Shown here piece after piece: positions 57,049 through 64,000 of a DNA stretch of 64,000 nucleotides (the stretch's first letter is position 1; each line of letters begins with the position of its first letter). A program made the position numbers and the translations under genes. Below the pieces are notes generated by a model, which saw only the letters and a list, made by a program, of their open reading frames with translations, searched no databases and was not told the DNA's origin. The stretch comes from Agrostemma githago. Its lineage: Eukaryota > Streptophyta > Magnoliopsida > Caryophyllales > Caryophyllaceae. The stretch spans positions 13,196,429 through 13,260,428 of the forward strand of contig OY288247.1 in assembly GCA_958450325.1 (NCBI GenBank), in the 5' to 3' direction.

Positions 57049-57719
57049 GCCCTCTGTACGGGTGTTTAATTTGTGCTTTGAAACGACCCATTTTGTAGCT
57101 TTTATATTTTTGAATCGAGATGCAATTACGCTAAATATAAATATTTTCCAATTCATATTAGTTTAAATCTCGATGGCTCGTCACACTCGACATTCGGTTA
57201 TAGAACCGACATCTAGTATTTGGAGCAAATTTGCAAAATCGAGTTTGATCGGGCTAGAACAAATATCGATTCCCTCCGCGTCATAATGTCGTAACCTATC
57301 CTTTCGGATCGTGTGAAAATTAATTCGGCGTCAATGAGTTTCGTCCTAATCCGATTTGTCGATGATTCTTTTAGAATAATATTTTGAAAGAGATGTGGTC
57401 GGACATATTTAACGACGAATCTTCACAATCTATTACACCCTTAAGTGTTTAGAGCGGCGCACCTCGAGGGGCGCCACCTCCAATACGACTTATAATGAGA
57501 TTAAATAGACTTTAGGCGGAATTCGTAATTAAACATATTCCACCCGAAAATTCGACCGTCGTCGCAAACTTAAGTCCTCGGCATTTTAATATCGTAATTT
57601 GGCCTTAAGGCCTACGATCATTAATTTAGCCTCAACGGACGTTGCTCGGATTGTTTTGAAAATAGTTTTGTTGGTAATTATACGCGGTATTATATAAGAC
57701 GGAATATAAACAGTAAATA

Positions 57720-57825
57720 AAATGTTAGGTATTAGAGTACATAAATAAAATGTTAGATTGCAATAAATAAAATGTTAGTGGCAAAATTAAAATGTTAGTA
57801 ACGAAAATAAAATGTTAGTGTCGTT
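57720..57825. repeat. Short tandem AATAAAATGTTAG repeats
   Basis: About five degenerate copies ahead of the TAA microsatellite in the X2 LTR. Confidence 0.85.
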
Positions 57826-57835
57826 AATATCGAAT

Positions 57836-57845
57836 AATAATAAAA

Positions 57846-57889
<44 letters not shown>
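57836..57889. repeat. (TAA)n microsatellite
   Basis: About 17 units, followed by TA-rich sequence to 57918. It creates a spurious poly-leucine frame on the minus strand. Confidence 0.95.
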
Positions 57890-57890
<1 letters not shown>

Positions 57891-58125
57891 GTATATAGTA
57901 TATAATATATATATATATATGTATATGTAACGAGATAGAGAGGAAGAGAAAAGGAAGAGAATGGGCTGATGACACCCTCAACCTACATGCTTAATCGATC
58001 TCGGAAACGGACTCGTAGTGGCGGCGTGTGCGCGGGAGTCTCGAGAAATTTAGGGTGAGTTAGGGTGTATATGGTTAGGTAGAGGATGCTCTCGGGTCTT
58101 TGACGAGTTTTGATCTCGAATTTAA

Positions 58126-58128
<3 letters not shown>

Positions 58129-58152
<24 letters not shown>
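58129..58152. repeat. (GT)n microsatellite
   Basis: About 11 GT units in the X2 LTR. Confidence 0.9.
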
Positions 58153-58160
<8 letters not shown>

Positions 58161-58323
58161 AGTGCCTAGAACTCAAGTGTGATGAATGTTTGAAGGTTGA
58201 AGATGTGTAGGATGTAAGGTTGTGAATGTTGTGAATATGCGTAAAGTTGAAGGGTGATTGATGATTGAAAAAAGTTGTGTAATGTGTTGGGGTATTTATA
58301 GGGAAATACCCCGGTTTAGGGTC

Positions 58324-58430
58324 ACTCGATCGAGTGGTGTAAGTGCACTCGATCGAGTGCCCAGTTCAGGAACGGTTTTCCCGGTTCACTGCCTTACTCG
58401 ACCGAGTGGGTGTGAACCACTCGATCGAGT
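58324..58430. repeat. Three ACTCGATCGAGT palindromes and one variant (X2 LTR, TATA-side cassette)
   Basis: Perfect copies at 58324-58335, 58347-58358 and 58419-58430, with variant ACTCGACCGAGT at 58396-58407. The 23-bp spacing of the first two matches the pairs in the other cassette. Confidence 0.95.
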
Positions 58431-58838
58431 GGGTGTGAACGGAGGGAGTGTAAATAGGGAAAGATTTGTTGACTTTTTTTGAAAGGATTTGCTTGTTTTG
58501 GTTGTTGAATCTTGATTCATTTTGTGTATTTGGACATAATGTGAGGCTGGTTCGTCTCGGGATTCGACTTTGACCGGGTTTTGACTCGGTCGCTAAAATA
58601 AGGTTTTATTTCCGGTGACGGTTTTGACCCAAATTAGTCTCATTTTATTGGAAACGACCCACTGGCCTGGATTTGAGGTCGGTTTTGAGAGATTTGCACT
58701 CCGCTAAATACCCACGTCGGATACTATTGATTCTGAGTCCGTATTCGAGCGTATTAAGTCACGTTTACGTCCGATCATCATCGGATGTTTTGTCGGGAAC
58801 TGCTATAGACACTAGCAGGCAAAATGCGGGTGTCTACA

Positions 58839-58850
58839 GAGCCCCCACTC
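58839..58850 (-). other. Polypurine tract of X2
   Basis: Minus strand GAGTGGGGGCTC immediately before the TGTAGAC of the 3' LTR. The same site is deleted in X1. Confidence 0.8.
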
Positions 58851-61800
58851 TGACTGAGGCTTGGACAAGGCGAAAGTCAGAGTAGCTACCAGGCCAATCG
58901 AGGATTACGACCTGGCAGCCTTCTGGTCGGGTCGTTTATAGTCCATTAGACTTGCGTGAAGGGCTCGCCAGCCATAAGCAGAGGGTCATACCTGTCCTGA
59001 TGATGATAGCTCCGTGAGGAGTCGAACTTGCCTTTGAAGTCATAGGTGTACCCGTATGCCGACACATCACATTTTGGATGCAGCATTCCAGGAGAAACAC
59101 CGACTCACGTTGGGGAGTAAAGTAGTTGCACAGGACTTGCTTCTGAAGTCTTGTGTGTACCCGTATGCCGACACATGACAACTTGCATGTAGCATTTCAG
59201 GAGAAACACCGCCTTTGATGTTCCGTTGGGAAGCACTAGCTGGTACCTGAAATGTTATATACATAGGCAGAAATAGCAGGCATAGCAGATAGCAAGATAG
59301 CACATAGGAAATGTAGTTAGCGTCTATAGACTGACTTGCGCTGGGGAAAATGGTTTTTGCTTCATTTTGAAATCGAAGTCCGGAAAGCAACTCACGTGCT
59401 AGGAGATAGGTTTTCAAAATTGAAAGGGATAGAAAAGAAATTTGCAGTTTAAATAGACTGAAATTTGACCTTGTCGAAAAGGATTTTATCAAATGGCTAA
59501 GTTTTGCAAACTTTGAAGTGAAAATTTGAGGAGGGAGGTACCGACAGACTCGACTCTAGACGTGACAGGACGACGAGTTGACAGACACGACTTGGACTCT
59601 CGAGGGATTGGACTGTGACTCGGTAGGGGGGTGGGCCACCTAAGATGACAAGACTCTTAAGTTGCGCTATTCCGTAGCCCAGGCGAGTGGCAACACGGTC
59701 GAACATACTTCTAAATGGGAAGGATGTGTCATAGTCTGTAATGAGACTGCTTCTGCAGGACTCAGCAGTGGCAATGTTGTAGTCTAGTGTTCTTTGAATG
59801 TTTGGTTTTGGGGTACATTCCACAAAGTGGGTGTCGCTTCGAGTCCCTGACGGATTCTCGTCTTCGACTGAGCCGAGTACTAGGACACTCTATAGAAAGG
59901 AGGCTAGATTTTGAAAGTCTTTGGATTTTGTGAGTGGAAGGAGATCTTCTGTCTAAGAGTAGCCTCCTGGACGACAAAGCTAACTGTTGAGAGCATGACA
60001 GTGTCGTGACCGGAATGATGGTGCTTTTTGAACGTGTGTCAACGTGGGTGGTTGTGCCCTTGTTGAAAGGCTGCCTACGTATTCACGTGTAGTGAAATCA
60101 AACCAAGCCGTAGTTCAGTGGATTGGAAGATATATTATGGTGCCTAGTTTATCATGGCTTTGTGTGTAACTAGCCATAACGATGGTGTAGGCTAGGTGAA
60201 TTCCCAATGACGTCTTGATCAAAGGGCTAGAACAGTTAGGATGTTGATCCCGTGACTGTGAGCGTTCTCCGGGGTAGCCCCCAGAGGTGGTGTGAACTAT
60301 TTGGGCATGTTCTATGCCGACCGCAGGTTGAGTTCCCGTGTTTGAGGTTGGTATCTGTTTGGATGTTTTTGGAAATGTGGTGCTAGGTAGAAAGTGGCTT
60401 TGATGTTTTGAAATCTGGAGCTCGATTTTGTGGAGTTAAAGCTTCGAGGGTAAGGTACTATAATGTGGTAGGAAAGGGGGAAGTCGAGTAAAAATGACTC
60501 GAACTTCAATCGCGGTAAGTTGATAATGCGGGATCTGATTTCCATGTCTGGCCCTAATGGTTAGGGGTATCCTATGGAGCTTGAATCCTCAAAATTCCGG
60601 GCTGTCTCTTAGCCTAGGTCTCTGGAAGGTCTTGAAGGTTGTAATGTGGGAAGGCTAAGTGTGGTGTTAGCTAACCAGCTTGATTGTCTCTCCCCTTTTT
60701 GATGGTATAGGTATCGATAATTTTTGAATTGACCGTACCCCAGTCAAGGAGCTTTCACTTGAGTTGACCGTTAAACATGGTCATGGGTTTTTGAATTTTT
60801 TTGTTTTTTTGGTTGACCTCTTAGCCCCGGTCGTGGGATTCTTTATTTGAGTTGACCGTGCCCCGGTCAAGGGTTCCTCTTTTTGATGATGGCCTACTTT
60901 TTTTTTGTTTTAGCCTTTTGCCTTTTCCTTGGACTTTTGATTTTTTTTGTCCAGTTTTTTTTTAGCTATCCTCCCCTATGGTGTTGTGGGTGGATATGGG
61001 GGTGGGCCCATCGGTTGGATTAGGCTTGTGTAGTTAAACCTTTGTAAGGTGTAAGCCTAGTTGGTGTTTGTGTGAGTGCAACTCGCGATGGAGTACTCTA
61101 CGGTAAGCATGGTGATTTGGATCTTGGTATTGTCATCATAATTCCGAGCAGGCTTGGTGGGAGTATCGTCTCGAGCTGGGCATAGAGTCACGGTGCTTTT
61201 TTTTTGCTTCTGGTCAGACTAACGCCTAAGGTAGGGATTGGTTAGTTTTATTGGAGGGGTGTTTATTATGGGGAGATGGGCTTGCCTCCCGTCTTGAAAC
61301 CAAATTAGGAGACTACCTAGATTTGTCATAGGATTCGAGACCGCTCCTGCTAAGGGTGGTTTTGTGGCTTTCTATACCAGACATGAAACAGGTAAAGGAA
61401 AACACGAGCCTCGGTTCCTGCAGTCATTATATATGTGCCTATAATAGTCACGTGCATGTGCTCACAGTGTATGATGGTGTTCGTCATGTTCTCGGAAACA
61501 CATAAGGGAAGCATATATGAGAAATAGAAAAGCTGATTTCATTGAATTTTGAAAAGAGAACAGAATACAGTTGACTCTGACTCTGACTTTAAAATGAGGA
61601 TGTAGGATATCCTAGACTCGAACTCAGACTTAGACTCGAATCGAATCCGGACTTTTGGATACTTGGTTGGTCATTTCTTTTTGGTAAGGTCTTTGATTGG
61701 AGGAAACAACAGGTGCCACGACTCGCCTAAACTCGACTTTGCGCGATTGCAAGAGAGGGAGTCAAACTAGACATGGCCCGGGGTGACGGGTCGACAAAGA

Positions 61801-63677
61801 CTCTTGGACCGGGATACTCGAACGTTGACCTAGACGAGATAACAACCCTGGCTTGGACTCGACGATGAGACTCAAGCTGCACGAGGGTAAGTCCGAAAAT
61901 GGGGCGACCGTGTTTGACCGCGTCACGTGTTTGGACTAACCGTGGCGACCTAAACCTTTAGGAGACTCAGGTGTTCGTAGCATAGGTACGACTCGAAGAA
62001 GACTTCATAAGGACGCCGGTGTATGATGAACGTAAGGTACCCCTTAAGGTGACTGTGGTCGAATGCTCGGGTGGAGGACAGCCCCCAAGTGAGACTGAAG
62101 ACTCTGATAGGACTCAGATGGTGCGGCATCTGAATGACTCGAAAGTGACACACGTGAGACACCACGTGTAGGACATGACCCTTAGAGCAACCGTGATTGA
62201 TCGCTCTGCTGAAGGGTAGCCCCCGAGTGAATTGTAGGTTTTGCTAAGACTCGAGTGTCGGACGAGTGACCCTTAGATGTAAGGACCACAAACCTTTTGT
62301 TATAGGGTTATGCCTTGTAAAAGGTTGACTCGGCCTCGAGGAAAGGCAGACGGGGTAAGGGAAGAAACTCGCGATGTAAGATCGGTAGAGTTTCGACGCT
62401 AGAGACCCTTGACTTGACTTGAATAAGGATAGACCCTTAAGTTAAAGAACATGAATTGGGATGACTCGACTAACGGATTGAAAGACGGGCAAAATTCCCC
62501 TAGGAAAGGTCGTGGGGACCGTCCTGTCAGAGGGAAAGATCGCGTGTGACTTTCTAGTTAGGACTCGAGTGTTCAGACGAACCTTTCATTTACGAGTGTA
62601 TGACTCGTGTTGGTCGGTTATACCTTTAGGAAAAGGGGGACTATGATGGGGAAGAAACCCGTGATGTAGGATCGACGGAGTTTCGACGCTAAAGACCTTA
62701 GACGTATTACGAAAAGACCCGACACACGAATTACGGTAGGTCCTATAATAAGGAAGGTTTTTGAAAAATGAATGAATTTTGAAAATTGAGAGGACAGTCC
62801 TGAAATTGGCAGTGTGCCAATAGGACCGGGCATTTTGAAATGTTAGAATGGTTGCGAGTAATTTCGCGTTTTGAAAATTGAGGAGGCGATCCCGTCTTTT
62901 GAAATTGGCAGCATGCCGACAGGGCCGAGTTTTTTTTTGATAAGTTGAATATTTGAAAATTTGAATATCGAAAATAAATTTCAGCAAATTTGAAAATCGA
63001 AAATAAGATCCCGAAGATTTGAAAATCGAAAACGACATCTCGGAGATTTGAAAATCGAGAATCGCATCTCGAGGATTTGAAAAAAAATCGAAATGGAATT
63101 TTGAAATTTGAAAATCGAAATGGAATTCGAAAATCGAATGGTGGATCGGAAATTCGAATTTTGAAATGGACAGCATGCCAGCTAGAAAATAGGCTATTTT
63201 GAGTCAAATCGTAAGCCTAAAATTTGGCAGCATTCCGAGTTTTTGAAATTGGATATTTTTGAAAGATGCATTTTTGAATTGACGGTTTTTGAAAAAAAAA
63301 AAATTGACACGGAAACCAAGTAGCACATAGTCACATAAGCATTATGACGACCGCATGTATGCTTTAAAATAAGTCTCGGTCGGTCAAAATCGGGTCTATA
63401 CCAACAACGATGGCTTTCTCGTAAATCTGGACGGACTCCCTAAGCCGAATTGGTTTTAGGACATGCCGGGAAACCCATACGAGTTCGGCCATAGAAGTTT
63501 TTAGCGCACCCATTTAGGAATGCACCGCGGTATAGTGGGACATCGGTCACAAGTAACTGGCCCGGGTAAAAATGGGTTATGCATGAACCATTAAACTAAT
63601 GCGCGTACACTAATATACGAACGATTTTTCTTTGAGTCTCACCCTAGGAATCCCGATGACATGTGGTACATCAGGTA
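58851..63677 (-). mobile_element. X2 interior: non-coding blocks homologous to X1
   Basis: Tandem repeat of about 115 bp, two copies (59036-59230: GTGTACCCGTATGCCGACAC...CAGGAGAAACACCG), then the small frame shared with X1 (59823-59497), long non-coding stretches, the LINE-free site (60905-60960), and leader repeats (62940-63200). Open frames in 62586-63207 come from ATTTTCAAAT repeats. No gag: where X1 has gag, X2 has about 300 bp of unrelated-looking sequence near 61640-61950. Confidence 0.75.
59036..59230 (-). repeat. Tandem repeat (~115-bp unit) upstream of the X2 3' LTR
   Basis: GTACCCGTATGCCGACACAT starts at about 59048 and 59158; each is followed by a GCA(T/G)...TCAGGAGAAACACCG passage. 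Same position as the 65-bp repeats of X1 but with a different unit. Confidence 0.85.
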
Positions 63678-63695
63678 TCCCCAGCGGAGTCGCCA
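63678..63695 (-). other. Primer-binding site of X2 (Arg-tRNA type)
   Basis: Plus strand TCCCCAGCGGAGTCGCCA, the exact complement of the X1 site at 37409-37426. Confidence 0.88.
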
Positions 63696-63698
63696 AAT

Positions 63699-64000
63699 TG
63701 TGGACATGACGTAGGTCCACCCCGACGCGGCCACGCGTGGGTTTGGGAAGGCGAATGAATCTCGTGGTAAGATTGTTCTCGAGTTCGAAATTTAAGTCAA
63801 AGTTAGAGTCGCCACCGAATTTTGTGGGAATTCGGACCCATTCGAGCCCACTCTATGTCGTCGTGGACCGTACACAAAGTATGGCCTATTTCGATTTCGG
63901 AGTTTATTGGGCTCGTCCCTTTGCATTGCGATACCGATACCGTCACTACCGGTTATCGTGTATAAAATGACTCTCGTGCGCCAACGGTTTCGGGCATCCG
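63699..64000 (-). repeat. 5' LTR of X2 (partial, runs off the window)
   Basis: Starts TGTGGACATGACGTAGG on the plus strand and matches 55861-56160 almost base for base, with scattered substitutions. Confidence 0.92.

Larger units (their letters stand above)
55861..58838 (-). repeat. 3' LTR of X2
   Basis: 2,978 bp, about 870 bp longer than the X1 LTR. Read on the minus strand it goes from TGTAGACACCC to CATGTCCACA. TATA box CTATAAATA (complement of 58293-58301) within a GGGGTATTT/AAATACCCC inverted repeat. Two cassettes of ACTCGATCGAGT palindromes (58318-58435 near the TATA; 56939-57050 downstream) replace different sequences in X1. It also has AATAAAATGTTAG repeats, a TAA microsatellite and a GT microsatellite. 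Confidence 0.9.
55861..64000 (-). mobile_element. X2: second Ogre/Tat-like element, minus strand, gag-less
   Basis: 3' LTR 55861-58838, polypurine tract 58839-58850, interior 58839-63698, PBS 63678-63695 and the edge of the 5' LTR from 63699. It is of the same family as X1 but in the opposite orientation. The interior (4.86 kb) aligns in blocks with X1 but lacks gag and pol. The base run next to the 3' LTR end is GTCGC (55856-55860); the partner is beyond the window. Confidence 0.88.

Noticed and set aside
57787..57981. Poly-leucine minus-strand frame
   Set aside because: Translation of the TAA microsatellite.
62586..63207. 154- and 196-codon minus-strand frames in X2
   Set aside because: Counterparts of the same leader repeats in different frames; repeat-driven.

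Overview
The window is repeat-rich nuclear DNA of a flowering plant, most likely a eudicot. Evidence: GT-AG introns, a plant-type 60S ribosomal protein eL34 gene, a tau-class glutathione S-transferase gene, Stowaway, CACTA, hAT and Helitron sequences, and Ogre-, Athila- and copia-type retrotransposons with their usual plant primer-binding sites. I cannot name the species. Nothing suggests bacterial, organellar or viral origin. Only two host genes look intact: eL34 (18173-21171, +, four exons) and a GSTU (22014-22781, -, two exons). They lie in a gene island of about 17.3-24.7 kb that also holds MITEs. I see no rRNA, tRNA or CRISPR array.

Left repeat block (1-17.3 kb). A retrotransposon 3' end with its LTR (1-1946) is followed by a Helitron 3' terminus (ending 3474), a non-autonomous hAT element with an exact 8-bp duplication (3923-4653), an Athila-like LTR (5292-6291) and an LTR scrap of the Ogre-like family seen later. 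Next come three inverted-repeat elements, each ending in TA-rich microsatellite: A (about 6381-15633), B (about 15634-16773) and C (about 16814-17282). A holds a 5'-truncated L1 LINE, which in turn holds a complete but defective Ty1/copia element (9794-14657, TSD GTTAT). B appears to carry a captured promoter and N-terminus resembling histone H1.

Right repeat block (24.7-64 kb). The outer shell is a decayed minus-strand copia-like element (from 24724; PBS at 52169-52181; its far end lies in or beyond a broken LTR). Inside it sit a CACTA element (28837-33167, TSD TCA) and an Athila-like solo LTR (35192-50816, TSD CAGTT). The solo LTR is split by an Ogre/Tat-like element, X1 (35294-49582, TSD GAGTG), which is itself split by a second L1 LINE (about 40476-45280). 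The shell's right LTR is broken at 52450 by an Athila-type element, Y, whose promoter region is tandemly duplicated. After its first ORF, Y is cut by a second, oppositely oriented Ogre-like element, X2 (55861 to beyond 64000).

How it fits together. X1 and X2 lack pol: X1 keeps a broken gag and X2 none, so both would depend on proteins made elsewhere. No transposable element here looks autonomous. The most unusual signals are: CG-containing perfect palindromes in the LTRs of separate lineages, in hypervariable cassettes; the run of TA-flanked inverted-repeat elements with captured genic pieces; an unrecognised 306-384 aa ORF in the gag position of Y; an empty site in X2 that dates the LINE insertion in X1; and a small deletion that removed the polypurine tract and first bases of X1's 3' LTR.
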